DNA of 64,000 nt, taken from the NCBI GenBank assembly GCA_965203985.1, contig CBDBDS010000013.1, positions 434,001-498,000 on the forward strand, in the 5' to 3' direction. Shown in pieces: positions 8,441 through 16,626 of the stretch (position 1 is its first letter; the number at the start of each line of letters is the position of its first letter). The position numbers and the translations under genes were made by a program. Under the pieces are notes generated by a model. That model saw only the letters and a program-made list of their open reading frames with translations, searched no databases and was not told the DNA's origin. The stretch comes from Bin87 sp965203985. Its GTDB lineage: Bacteria; Chloroflexota; Dehalococcoidia; Lucifugimonadales; UBA3495.

Positions 8441-8499
8441 GATTCACTGCGTTGATCCGCTGCTCGTGACACTTAATTCAGACTGGACGGTCAGGGTGG

Positions 8500-9189
8500 T
8501 TATTCCGGCGGGTCGGTGCGCATTTGGTTCACGTAGTTGACCAGGGCGAAGACGCCGGAGGCCTGCTTTACCAGGAACTCCGAGCCCATCAGGCCGCCCA
8601 GGCGGCTGAATACGTCCAGGCGGATGCGTCGCCCGTTGCTGACCACGGACCGGTCCCAGTGGGCCTTGACGCCGTCGATGGTGGACATGGGGACGCGGGC
8701 GGAGTCGGCGGAAACGGACTTGCCCAGATAGACGAAATCGCGGTCGGCCCACATCATGCCGCGGCGGCACTCAAAGGGGCCGACCATCTCGGGGACTTCG
8801 CCGGAGGTTTCGCCGAGTTCGGTGGTCTGCTCTTCGGTGTAAACGTGGTGGAGGTGGGCGGTGAGGCCGATCATGCCCCAATACTGCAGGGGGCCGAAGC
8901 TGGCGCGGACGAGGCCGGCGGGCCCCTGGACCATGATCCTGGTCTCGGCGCGGGTGGGGTTCTCCTTGAAGAAGTCCCAGTCGGCGACGATATCGGACAC
9001 GTCGGTCAGGGGCAGGCGGAAGGACTGACTGGTGTCCATCCCCGACTTGTGCAGGCAACCGTCTTCGATCCAGACCAGGCCGTCCAGGCAGGGTATCGGG
9101 CTGAATACCTGGGGGGCGCGGATTTTACCGTTGCGGCCATCCGCCGAGATGGCGGACCCCTGACGGCGGCGCCGGAAAATGCTAATCAT
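8500..9189 (-). CDS. Hypothetical protein with two similar beta domains
   Basis: This is a 229-residue soluble protein without recognised family. Two halves look related: LPLTDVSDIVADWDFF...TRIMVQGPAGLVRASFG (about residues 59-100) and VPMSTIDGVKAHWDRS...RIRLDVFSRLGGLMGSEF (about residues 164-205). Each is a strand-turn-strand set followed by a helix (LTAHLHHVY and LVNYVNQMR). The layout recalls a tandem of PH-like domains, but this is inference from pattern only. Confidence 0.55.
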   Translation of the reverse strand: MISIFRRRRQGSAISADGRNGKIRAPQVFSPIPCLDGLVWIEDGCLHKSGMDTSQSFRLPLTDVSDIVADWDFFKENPTRAETRIMVQGPAGLVRASFGPLQYWGMIGLTAHLHHVYTEEQTTELGETSGEVPEMVGPFECRRGMMWADRDFVYLGKSVSADSARVPMSTIDGVKAHWDRSVVSNGRRIRLDVFSRLGGLMGSEFLVKQASGVFALVNYVNQMRTDPPE

Positions 9190-9255
9190 GCCCCCTCCTG
9201 CTCTCTATTGCGATGGCTCCAGCGAAAAGCATTCTACCAGCAATCCGGAGTGCGC

Positions 9256-9912
9256 CTACCATTGGTTCCAGTGGACGATGTCGTCCAGCGACTCGCGGTG
9301 GGCGGGCCGGAATCGGTCGCCGATGGTGTAGGCCAGGGGGATGAGGCCAGCCTGCATGATCCGGCGGTAGGGAATGTCCAGCACGGCGGCGGCCTCCTCC
9401 TCGTGCATCAGGTGGATGCAGGTGAAAACGGAGCCGATGCCGCGGGCGCGGGCGGCCAGCATCAGGCTCCAGGCGGCGGGAATGATGGTGCCCCACTGGG
9501 CGCTCTGCACCAGGGCCGGCGCGGAGTCGGTGCGGCCGGCGATGCAGGGGATGACCATAACGGGAGCGCGGTGCAGGTTGTCGGCGAGGTACTGGGCGGA
9601 GTCGCCCACGCGCTCCTGGACGGCGGCGCGCACCGGATCATCGTAGGTCAGGTTCGTTGCGGCGGTGGGCGATTGGGTGTACTGGTTCCACCCCTGGCGA
9701 TAGAGGTCGGCGATGGCTTTGCGCTTGTCGGGGTCGGTGACCACCATGAAATGCCAGTTCTGCCGGTTGCTGGCGGTGGGCGCCTGCTGGGCGACGGCCA
9801 GGCACTCGCGGATGACCTCATCGGGGATGGGACGGTCGAAGTCCATGCGCTTGCGGACGGCGCGGGTGGTGGTGAGCAGGGCATCGGGCGAGAGGTCGTG
9901 GATGACGGGCAT
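9256..9912 (-). CDS. Nitroreductase-family FMN protein
   Basis: This is a 218-residue protein with start at ATG 9912, preceded by AGGAG at a good distance. It has the nitroreductase pattern: N-terminal TTTRAVRKRMDFDRPIP, the FMN-contacting APTASNRQNWHFMVVTD, and the late helix with ARARGIGSVFTCIH. Members reduce nitro groups, quinones or other acceptors with NAD(P)H using FMN as a dimer. The physiological substrate cannot be told. It stands alone. Confidence 0.88.
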   Translation of the reverse strand: MPVIHDLSPDALLTTTRAVRKRMDFDRPIPDEVIRECLAVAQQAPTASNRQNWHFMVVTDPDKRKAIADLYRQGWNQYTQSPTAATNLTYDDPVRAAVQERVGDSAQYLADNLHRAPVMVIPCIAGRTDSAPALVQSAQWGTIIPAAWSLMLAARARGIGSVFTCIHLMHEEEAAAVLDIPYRRIMQAGLIPLAYTIGDRFRPAHRESLDDIVHWNQW

Positions 9913-10060
9913 GGGTGGGGCTCCTGGCCGGGGTCTCGTAAATGTCACGGTAGTCCGCACAGGATACCAGTCCACTGCCGGCACCGTGGCGAATCCGCCG
10001 GAGAAGCGACTGTTCCGAGTCAGCGCACGATTCGACTCCCGGCCGGCTTGCGCCGCATAA

Positions 10061-10249
10061 GAGCATCACCGCGCTCCTGTGTACCCGGTTTGGGTAGTTC
10101 GTCAGAAGCAGGATTATCAGGATTCACGGATTGGCCGGATTGAGACCATTTGGGGCAGAGAGCGCCTAATTCTGATAATCCATAAATCAGGCAAATCCTG
10201 CTTCTGACGTTTCCCTGCCACCAAGATTGGTACGCAGGAGCATCACCGC
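10061..10249. repeat. GGATT palindrome copy 1, with 12-bp flanking direct repeats
   Basis: The core palindrome runs from 10100 to 10209, from CGTCAGAAGCAGGATT to the complementary CCTGCTTCTGACG. The left arm carries four GGATT units spaced 9, 8 and 9 bases. Outer arms extend the symmetry (GCTCCTGTGTACC at 10073 against GGTACGCAGGAG at 10229). The perfect 12-mer GAGCATCACCGC stands at 10061-10072 and again at 10238-10249, exactly bracketing a 165-bp unit, as a target-site duplication would. The unit lies in a 352-bp gap that otherwise holds nothing recognisable. Confidence 0.75.
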
Positions 10250-10264
10250 ACCAAGGCGCGGGGG

Positions 10265-11002
10265 TCAGCCGTTACGCAGTCGCCGGAGTTCGGCCTTCAG
10301 TTCGGCCGCCCGGGCTTCAGCCTGTTGGGCACGGCTTTCCGCCTGGAGGCGGGTATCACGTTCCGCATTGGCCCGGGCGCGTTCGCTGTCAAAAGTGGCG
10401 ATGTGCAGACCCGTCACCGGGTCAAACCAGCCCAGTTGCCCGTTGGTCCAGCGCAGATCCACGTTCAGGATGCGGCAGTGTCCCCGCCAGCTCCCGTCGG
10501 GCAGCTCGTCAATCTCGACGGGCTCGTAGCGGCCGTCCACCAGCCGGTCGCCGGCCAGTCGGGCGCCGTGGTACTGGCCGGTTTCGTCGAATCGCCAGTA
10601 TTCCAGGATGCCCAACTCGGCGTAGCGGACCCGCTTTTCGACGGTGTCCCTCCGTCCGGTGGAGGGCGACGCCACCTCCAGCACGAAGTCGGGCGGTTTG
10701 CCCTGCTCGGAGATAACGTAGCCGTTCTGGGCGTAGTACAGATCAGGGTCGGCGTCAAAGGCCACCAGGAGGTCGGGATAGACCGAGCCGGCCATGCTGG
10801 TCAGCTCGGCAGTCGGGATGGGGATTAGGTAGAGGTCGGAGCCGACGATGGTGGTATCGGGATTGCCCAAGTGTTGGGCCAGGAAGTGGGCGCCGCCGGT
10901 GATGGAGAGGTGCTTGGAGGCGGTTATCTTCTCGTCCTGGGACTTGGGCGGCTCCGGCAGGGTGAAGTGTGGCGGCGCTTTGGGTATCCTGGCGGTGGTC
11001 AT
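10265..11002 (-). CDS. Uma2-family nuclease-like protein (DUF820), mirror copy A
   Basis: This is a 245-residue protein of the Uma2/DUF820 family, a PD-(D/E)XK fold. The core has VYPDLLVAFDAD, then PPDFVLEVASPSTGRRDTVE followed by KRVRYAELGILEYWRFD, giving the Asp, Glu and Lys of the nuclease motif. A Gln/Ala/Arg-rich coiled coil forms the last ~45 residues. It is closely similar along its length to the gene at 13844-14665, which lies in opposite orientation. Family function is unproven; these proteins are common in mobile and expanding gene sets. The palindromic repeat lies directly downstream. Confidence 0.85.
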   Translation of the reverse strand: MTTARIPKAPPHFTLPEPPKSQDEKITASKHLSITGGAHFLAQHLGNPDTTIVGSDLYLIPIPTAELTSMAGSVYPDLLVAFDADPDLYYAQNGYVISEQGKPPDFVLEVASPSTGRRDTVEKRVRYAELGILEYWRFDETGQYHGARLAGDRLVDGRYEPVEIDELPDGSWRGHCRILNVDLRWTNGQLGWFDPVTGLHIATFDSERARANAERDTRLQAESRAQQAEARAAELKAELRRLRNG

Positions 11003-11256
11003 GCTGGGCCTCCAAAGCCTGGGCAGTATCGACCCTTCGCGTCGGTTCGGCGCAAATCGAAATTCTATCCGTCAGAGGCGGGTAATTTCCGGCCAACGGA
11101 GGGGATGATTATTCACTGTATTGCGGGATGGACTGCCGAACGCGATTATAGCCCATGCCGGCTGGTTCCACCCTCAAACGTGAACAGTTACCGAGGACCC
11201 TCCCCTGGAAGACGCTAACGGAACACGCCGTACCGGGGGCGCGGCGGGCAGGGGGA

Positions 11257-13023
11257 TCAACGCGCCGGCGGGGGGGCAGCGCCGACGCGCGTCATGCGAT
11301 CCAGTTCGGCGGCCAGGACCGGGAGGAGCCTTTCCAACTGGCCGCGGTTGGTGTCACCCATGAGGCAGATCTGGAGCCAGTTGCGCTGGCGCAGGTAACC
11401 GCTGGCGTAGGAGGTGTAAAAGCCGTGAGCTTCCAGATTGCGGCCCATCTCCTGGGCTTCGAGGCCGTGACCGGTCGAAGCTTGATGGGCCGAAGAGGAC
11501 ACGGGAAGGGCGATGGTGGTCACCGCGCCGGCGCTCTCCTCCTCGGTGGCAACCAGGGTGAAACCCAGGTCGCGCAGTTGCCGGCGGAGCCAGCGGCCCT
11601 CACGGTCGACGCGGGACAGCAGGGCATCGGACTGGCGGGCCAGTCCGGCGTCCAGCGCGGCGAGCAGGTTGGACGACAAGGTAAAAGGCACCGCGCCGCT
11701 GTCCTCGCCGGCGCAGTGGAGTCCCAGGTCCAAGTAACGGGGCAGCGCCGCGTCGGGCTCGGGCCGGTAGCCGGAGAAGACCAGGCCCAGGCCGGGGTAG
11801 GCGGCGAGGGCCTTGCCGCTGGCCCCGCTGGCCAGCCACACGCCGCTCAGGTCCACGGGCGTCGCCCCGATGCTGCTGATGCAGTCCAGGGCGAGGCGGG
11901 CATCGTGCTGCCGGCACATCGCCTCGAGGCGGGGCAGGTCGGCGAGGGCTCCGGTGGAAGTCTCGCAGTGGGTCGTCCAGAGCCAACCGGCGGGCTTACC
12001 GTCCACGGCCTCGGCCAACGCGGGCTCAATGCGGTCGTAGTCCAGGGGAGCGCCCCATTCGTGCCGCACGGCCGTGTAGCGCAGGCCCATGCGGTCGGCG
12101 TGATCCAGCAGCCGTTCGCCAAACTCGCCGGCCGTAACGACGACGCCCGGCGCATCCAGGCGGGAAAGTTGGGCGGCCACCACGTCGTTGGCCATCGTGC
12201 CGGAGCCGACCATCACGGCGCAGTGGCTGGCGTTGGTCAGGGCGAGCAACCGCCGGCGGACACTCTGCATCAGGGCGGCGAACTCGGGGGAACGATGCGA
12301 GAGGGGCGGACGGCTGAAGGCATGCACCACCGAGTCGGGCATCGCCACGGGGCCGGGGGTAAGGATCACCGGCTCGCCGGGAGGCGCGTCGACGTCGTCG
12401 TGGAAAAGGCCGGCGAACTCGGCGCCCACGTTGCCAACGGGCCGGTACATGGGCTGGTAGGGCGCGGCGTCATCGCCGACGACGGGCCCGAAGGGGATGA
12501 AGCCGATGTGCCGGTAGAGGGCTTGCTGGGAAACGCGGCCGGACATGACCACGTAGTCGTATCCACCTTCCTGGCAGTAGCGGGCCATCATGGTCAGCAG
12601 GCCGGTGAGAACCCGGGTGCGGCGCATATCGGGGCGCACCGTCAGGAGGCGGACCTCGCAGACGCGAGCGCCCTCGGCCTGGGGCAGGTATGCCTCGAGG
12701 CTGCCCAGCTTTTCGTCCAGGGAGAAGGGGCGGCGGTCACGCACGCAGATCATGCCGACGAGTTCCTGTTCCCGACGGCAGATGAAATAGGTGTTCTCGT
12801 CGTGGAAGCGGTCAACGAGCACACCGGCATCGTTGGAGGGATGCTGGGGGACCTCCTCGACGAAGGAGGCATAGTTCAGCTGGAAGATTTCTTCGAACTC
12901 CCAGGGCTCATCTGCCTGCTTGAACTCCAGCACGGGAGCGCTGTCGCTACTGCCGTTCGTGGAGAACTCATCTACGGGCAGCGACCCCGATTCCGCGACG
13001 TTGTGTTGCGTCATATCCATCAC
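11257..13023 (-). CDS. GNAT acetyltransferase-like domain fused to class V aminotransferase
   Basis: This is a 588-residue fusion. Residues about 35-215 resemble a GNAT/N-acyltransferase domain (FEEIFQLNYASFVEEVPQH, then CEVRLLTVRPDMRRTRVLTGL as the acyl-CoA loop region). Residues about 218-580 are a PLP-dependent class V aminotransferase of the alanine-glyoxylate or 2-aminoethylphosphonate type: LTPGPVAMPDSV, VGSGTMANDVV, THCETSTGALADLP, LDCISSIGATPVDL, and the Lys in GASGKALAAYPGLGLVF. Such a fusion could transaminate and acylate one substrate. A -10 box (TATAAT, minus strand, 13060-13065) lies 37 bp upstream. Confidence 0.85.
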   Translation of the reverse strand: MMDMTQHNVAESGSLPVDEFSTNGSSDSAPVLEFKQADEPWEFEEIFQLNYASFVEEVPQHPSNDAGVLVDRFHDENTYFICRREQELVGMICVRDRRPFSLDEKLGSLEAYLPQAEGARVCEVRLLTVRPDMRRTRVLTGLLTMMARYCQEGGYDYVVMSGRVSQQALYRHIGFIPFGPVVGDDAAPYQPMYRPVGNVGAEFAGLFHDDVDAPPGEPVILTPGPVAMPDSVVHAFSRPPLSHRSPEFAALMQSVRRRLLALTNASHCAVMVGSGTMANDVVAAQLSRLDAPGVVVTAGEFGERLLDHADRMGLRYTAVRHEWGAPLDYDRIEPALAEAVDGKPAGWLWTTHCETSTGALADLPRLEAMCRQHDARLALDCISSIGATPVDLSGVWLASGASGKALAAYPGLGLVFSGYRPEPDAALPRYLDLGLHCAGEDSGAVPFTLSSNLLAALDAGLARQSDALLSRVDREGRWLRRQLRDLGFTLVATEEESAGAVTTIALPVSSSAHQASTGHGLEAQEMGRNLEAHGFYTSYASGYLRQRNWLQICLMGDTNRGQLERLLPVLAAELDRMTRVGAAPPPAR

Positions 13024-13059
13024 ATGCGGCTGGGCCGAGAACCAGGCTGACGACGTGAC

Positions 13060-13065
13060 ATTATA
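13060..13065 (-). promoter_or_regulatory. Putative -10 box for the GNAT-aminotransferase gene
   Basis: On the minus strand TATAAT stands 37 bp upstream of the ATG at 13023. The region at the -35 distance is AT-rich (ATAATT) but not a consensus box. Confidence 0.4.
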
Positions 13066-13150
13066 CTAGGCGCATTCAATCAATTATTCAGAGGATATCA
13101 AGGGCCGTTTTACCATAAATTCCGGCGATGCACACCATCGAGCGTTAGGA

Positions 13151-13156
13151 TATAAT
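13151..13156 (+). promoter_or_regulatory. Putative -10 box for the VOC gene
   Basis: TATAAT stands 45 bp upstream of the VOC gene start, back to back with the minus-strand box at 13060. No clear -35 is visible. Confidence 0.35.
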
Positions 13157-13201
13157 GCGAGAAAAGGCGCGATTCGATCCACAACCGAAGGAGGTAACGA
13201 C

Positions 13202-13696
13202 ATGGCCCACACCCCAAAGCAGCTTGGTCACCTGGTAATCAAGGTAAGGGACATCGAGCGGAGCGTTGACTTTTACACGAACGTCCTGGGCCTGACCGTG
13301 ATGACGGGGCGGCCGGGCGGGATGACGTTCCTGTCCGCCGACACGACGATGTCCCATGAGCTGGCGCTGATTCCGCTGGGTATGGACGCGCCCGGCCCCG
13401 AGGACCAACGGGTGGGCATGGCTCACATGGCGTGGCAGATGAACTCCTTCCGCGACCTGAAGGAACTGTACCAGCGGTGCAAGGATCACGGCGTGAAGTT
13501 CAAGAGGCTGGGCGACCACGGCATCTCCATGGGCGTGTACATCTACGATCCGGACGACAACGAGATCGAGATCTACTACGAGTCGCCGGAGAGCGAGTGG
13601 GGCAACAAGGACGGCTTCCTGTTCGAAGGGAACTTCCCCTGGCAGTTGGATCCCATCGAGGAGCGGGAGCCGGCGGCGGTGGGCGACGACGACTAG
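13202..13696 (+). CDS. VOC-family (glyoxalase/extradiol dioxygenase-like) protein
   Basis: This is a 164-residue metalloprotein of the vicinal oxygen chelate fold. Two beta-alpha-beta-beta-beta modules are visible: GHLVIKVRDIERSVDFYTNVLGL in the first, and GMAHMAWQMNSFRDLKELY in the second. Candidate metal ligands are His9 of GHLV, His of HMAW and Glu of NEIEIYYE. GGAGG lies eight bases before the ATG. Related proteins include catechol 2,3-dioxygenases and fosfomycin-type enzymes; the substrate is unknown. An acidic tail of about 25 residues follows the fold. Confidence 0.88.
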   Translation: MAHTPKQLGHLVIKVRDIERSVDFYTNVLGLTVMTGRPGGMTFLSADTTMSHELALIPLGMDAPGPEDQRVGMAHMAWQMNSFRDLKELYQRCKDHGVKFKRLGDHGISMGVYIYDPDDNEIEIYYESPESEWGNKDGFLFEGNFPWQLDPIEEREPAAVGDDD

Positions 13697-13723
13697 ACAA
13701 CCATCGCACACCTCGCTGATTAT

Positions 13724-13753
13724 CGTAGGGGCGACGGACTGGTCGCCCCTACG
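13724..13753. repeat. REP-like hairpin, GTAGGGGCGA type
   Basis: CGTAGGGGCGA and TCGCCCCTACG form an 11-bp perfect inverted repeat around an 8-base loop, just after the VOC gene. A second member of the same family is at 49388-49417. It may also terminate the VOC transcript. Confidence 0.65.
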
Positions 13754-13775
13754 CGCATTTGGGCGCCGACACAGA

Positions 13776-13781
13776 TATAAT
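13776..13781 (+). promoter_or_regulatory. Putative -10 box for Uma2 copy B
   Basis: TATAAT stands 63 bp upstream of the Uma2 start at 13844. There is no clear -35 box. Confidence 0.3.
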
Positions 13782-13843
13782 CCAGCCGAACGCACGGCGC
13801 GTTGCCAACCGGCCACTGACTCTCTCGCCCGGTGAGGCTCAGC

Positions 13844-14665
13844 ATGACCACCGCCAAGACACCCAAAGCCCCGCCCGACTTCACCCTGCCGGACCCTCCC
13901 AAGTCCCAGGACGAAAAGATGACCGCCTCCCAGCACCTCTCCCTCACCGGCGGCGCTCACTCCCTGGTCGTATATCTAGGCAACCCCGACACCACCATCG
14001 TCGGCGCCGACCTCTACATCATCCCCATCCCCACCACCGAACTGACCACCATGGCCGGCGCGGTCTATCCCGACCTGATGGTGGCCTTCGACGCCGACCC
14101 GGCGCTCTACCGGGCCCAGAATGGCTACGTCATCTCCGAACAGGGCAAGCCGCCCGACTTCGTGCTGGAAGTCGCATCGCGGTCCACGGGGCGCAGGGAC
14201 ACCGTTGAAAAGCGAGTTCGCTACGCTGAGTTGGGCATCCTGGAGTACTGGCGCTTTGACGAGACGGGTCGATACCACGGCGCGCGCCTGGCCGGCGACC
14301 GACTGGTGGACGGCCGCTACGTACCCATCCAGATTGACGAATTGCCGGACGGCAGCCGACAGGGCCACAGCGCCGTGCTGAACGTGGACCTGCGCTGGGC
14401 CGACGGCCAGCTGCATTGGCACGACCCGGCAACGGGCGAGCGCATCGCCTCCCTGGAGTCCGAACGCGAAGCCCTCACCCAGGAACGTGTGGCCCGCGCC
14501 CGGGCAGAGGCTCACGCCGTCGCTGAGCAGCAGGCCCGCGCCCAAGCCGACGCTCGCGCCGCCGTTGAGCAGCAGGCCCGCATCCGGGAAAGCGAAGCCC
14601 GCGCCGAGGCGGAGGCCAGGATCCAGGAATTGGAAAACCAACTCCACCAACTGCGCAGTGAATGA
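13844..14665 (+). CDS. Uma2-family nuclease-like protein (DUF820), mirror copy B
   Basis: This is a 273-residue paralogue of the gene at 10265-11002. The two share nearly every residue from MTTA through the YRAQNGYVISEQGKPPDFVLEVAS block to EYWRFDETGRYHGARLAGDRL. The start at 13844 is chosen because it matches the paralogue's N-terminus. The nuclease core Asp, Glu and Lys are intact. The C-terminal ~65 residues are an Ala/Arg/Glu-rich coiled coil, longer than in the paralogue and with internal repetition (EQQARAQADARAAVEQQAR). A GGATT palindrome follows 16 bp after the stop, as it also does for the other copy. Confidence 0.85.
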   Translation: MTTAKTPKAPPDFTLPDPPKSQDEKMTASQHLSLTGGAHSLVVYLGNPDTTIVGADLYIIPIPTTELTTMAGAVYPDLMVAFDADPALYRAQNGYVISEQGKPPDFVLEVASRSTGRRDTVEKRVRYAELGILEYWRFDETGRYHGARLAGDRLVDGRYVPIQIDELPDGSRQGHSAVLNVDLRWADGQLHWHDPATGERIASLESEREALTQERVARARAEAHAVAEQQARAQADARAAVEQQARIRESEARAEAEARIQELENQLHQLRSE

Positions 14666-14681
14666 TCGTCCTTGCGTAAAT

Positions 14682-14794
14682 CGTCAGAAGCAGGATTTGC
14701 GAGATTTTATGATTGTGCAGGATTGTGAGATCTCCATCGCAGAACGGTTTCCAATCCTGATAATCTGTAAATCTTGATAATCCTGCTTCTGACG
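14682..14794. repeat. GGATT palindrome copy 2
   Basis: The 113-bp palindrome has the same terminal arms (CGTCAGAAGCAGGATT and its complement) and degenerate GGATT units inside. The right flank continues with GGGTACGC near 14812, a sequence shared with copies 3 and 7. It fills most of the gap between Uma2 copy B and nadB. Confidence 0.75.
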
Positions 14795-14899
14795 TTTCTC
14801 CACCGCAAACTGGGTACGCCTGGAGTCGCGTGGGATTGACATCCTTGCGCGGGCAGAGGCGGACCGCAGCATGTCCGTAGCGCTGGGTTACGATTGCAG

Positions 14900-16597
14900 A
14901 TGGTGAGTGATGGCGACCTTCTGATGGGCACAGCGAGCTACGACTACATCATCATTGGCAGCGGGATTGCGGGGCTGAACACGGCGCTGCTGGCGGCCGA
15001 GCATGGCGACGTGCTGGTGGTGACCAAGGGGCGCATCGACGACTGCAACAGCCGCTACGCCCAGGGCGGAATCGCGGCGGCCATCGGGCCGGGCGATTCG
15101 GCGACGCTGCACGAGCGGGACACGCTGGACGCCGGCGCCGGCCTGTGCGATCCCGAGGCGGTGGGAGTACTCACCGGGCAAGGACCGGACAGCATTGCCG
15201 GGCTGATCCGGTGGGGCGTTCCCTTTGACACCATCCACGGGCAGATTGCGCTGGGGAGGGAGGGGGCACACAGCATGCCGCGCATCCTGCACGCCGGGGG
15301 CGACGCGACGGGGCAGCACATCGAGGAGACGCTGGCGGACCGGGTGCGGGCGTCGGAACGGATCACGGTGCTGGAGTACACCCACGCCATCCGCATCTGC
15401 GTGGAGGACAGGAGGGTGACAGGTGTGGAGGTGATGGGCGGCGTGGTTCGACAGGCTCACCATGAGCGGGGGGATACCGATGACGAGATTGCCGCGACGC
15501 AAGCGCCTCGCAATGACAGTGTGGAGAGGGCGCCTCTTGATGACGGCAGCGGGGGCGGCACGCGGCGGGTGATTCATGGCGGTGTGGTGGTGGTGAGCAC
15601 CGGGGGAGCGGGACGGCTGTATCGCTACACGACGAACCCGGAGGTGGCGACCGGGGACGGCGTGGCGCTGGCGTACCTGGCCGGGGCGGAGGTGATGGAC
15701 ATGGAGTTCTACCAGTTTCATCCCACGGCGCTTTGGCTGGAATCTGCGCCCACGTTCCTGCTGTCGGAGGCGATGCGCGGCGAGGGGGCGGTACTGCGGA
15801 ACGCGGACGGGGAACCATTCATGGCGTCGCATCACCCCATGGCCGACCTGGCGCCCCGGGACGTGGTGTCGCGGGCGATTGCGGCGGAGATGGAGCGGGC
15901 CGACGGCCGGCCGGCAATGCTGGACATATCGCATCTGCCGGCGGCCACGGTGTCCAGCCGGTTCCCGACCATCTACGCCGAGTGCCGGCGGTACGGGCTG
16001 GACATCACACGGGAGCCGATTCCGGTGGCGCCGGCGGCCCACTACATGATGGGCGGCGTGCGCATCGATACCTGGGGTCGGACGAACATCGCCGGTCTGT
16101 ACGCCTGCGGCGAGGCGGCCTGCGCGGCGGTGCACGGCGCGAACCGGCTGGCCAGCAACTCGCTGCTGGACACGCTGGTGTTCTCGCGGCGGCTGGTGGA
16201 GGCGACGCTGGGCAATGCGCCGGAGCGTGAGGAGGCGGACGGAGAGGACGGCAACCTGCGCATCGGGCTGACGGAACGGGCCATGGTGTGCGCCACGGTG
16301 CCGGAACGGGGCAAGGACAACCTGCAGGACCTGATGTGGCGCAACGTGGGCATCGCGCGCAACGGGACGCGGCTATTGCTGACGGCGCGGATCCTGAACC
16401 TGTGGCAGCGGCAGTTTTATGCCGGCGGACCCCAGCCGGAGACTACGGAGGATTTCGAGCTGCGGAACATGCTGGTGGTGGCGCGGCTGATCGTGGAGGC
16501 GGCGCTGCAACGGCGGGAGAGCCGGGGCGCGCACTACCGCGAGGACTTCCCCGAGACGGTGGAGGAATGGCGGCGGCACATTGTGCTGAGGGGGTAG
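14900..16597 (+). CDS. nadB: L-aspartate oxidase with repeat-derived insertion
   Basis: This 565-residue FAD enzyme oxidises aspartate to iminoaspartate in NAD biosynthesis. The FAD motif DYIIIGSGIAGLNTALLA is near the N-terminus, followed by SRYAQGGIAAAI. EFYQFHPTALW, LLSEAMRGEGAVL, and NRLASNSLLDTLVFSRRL are intact. The start is uncertain (ATG 14900 or 14924; no strong ribosome site). Between VTGVEVMGG and IHGGVVVVSTGGAGRLY there is an extra segment of about 45 residues encoded by two dispersed repeats (QAHHERG and QAPRNDS are repeat-encoded). It replaces a surface loop just before the FAD-domain strand, so the enzyme may tolerate it. nadA and nadC are not in the window. Confidence 0.93.
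   Translation: MVSDGDLLMGTASYDYIIIGSGIAGLNTALLAAEHGDVLVVTKGRIDDCNSRYAQGGIAAAIGPGDSATLHERDTLDAGAGLCDPEAVGVLTGQGPDSIAGLIRWGVPFDTIHGQIALGREGAHSMPRILHAGGDATGQHIEETLADRVRASERITVLEYTHAIRICVEDRRVTGVEVMGGVVRQAHHERGDTDDEIAATQAPRNDSVERAPLDDGSGGGTRRVIHGGVVVVSTGGAGRLYRYTTNPEVATGDGVALAYLAGAEVMDMEFYQFHPTALWLESAPTFLLSEAMRGEGAVLRNADGEPFMASHHPMADLAPRDVVSRAIAAEMERADGRPAMLDISHLPAATVSSRFPTIYAECRRYGLDITREPIPVAPAAHYMMGGVRIDTWGRTNIAGLYACGEAACAAVHGANRLASNSLLDTLVFSRRLVEATLGNAPEREEADGEDGNLRIGLTERAMVCATVPERGKDNLQDLMWRNVGIARNGTRLLLTARILNLWQRQFYAGGPQPETTEDFELRNMLVVARLIVEAALQRRESRGAHYREDFPETVEEWRRHIVLRG
15446..15518. repeat. Two dispersed repeats inside nadB, in frame
   Basis: 15446-15469 is the TTCGACAGGCTCACCATGAG repeat, and 15484-15518 is the GAGATTGCCGCG...CTCGCAATGACA repeat. 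Both families occur elsewhere in this window between genes (for example 26616, 26662, 27332, 58063). Here they are read through without a stop. Confidence 0.75.
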
Positions 16598-16626
16598 AGC
16601 GGCGCAGCAACAAGGAGTGCATGGAG

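Noticed and set aside
10010..10060. TTCGACTCCC segment looked like the T-arm of a tRNA
   Set aside because: The flanking bases cannot form the five-pair T stem and no acceptor or anticodon stem is found.
11155..13050. 631-codon open frame on the plus strand opposite the GNAT-aminotransferase gene
   Set aside because: Low-complexity Gly/His/Val content typical of antisense; the minus-strand gene has all catalytic motifs.
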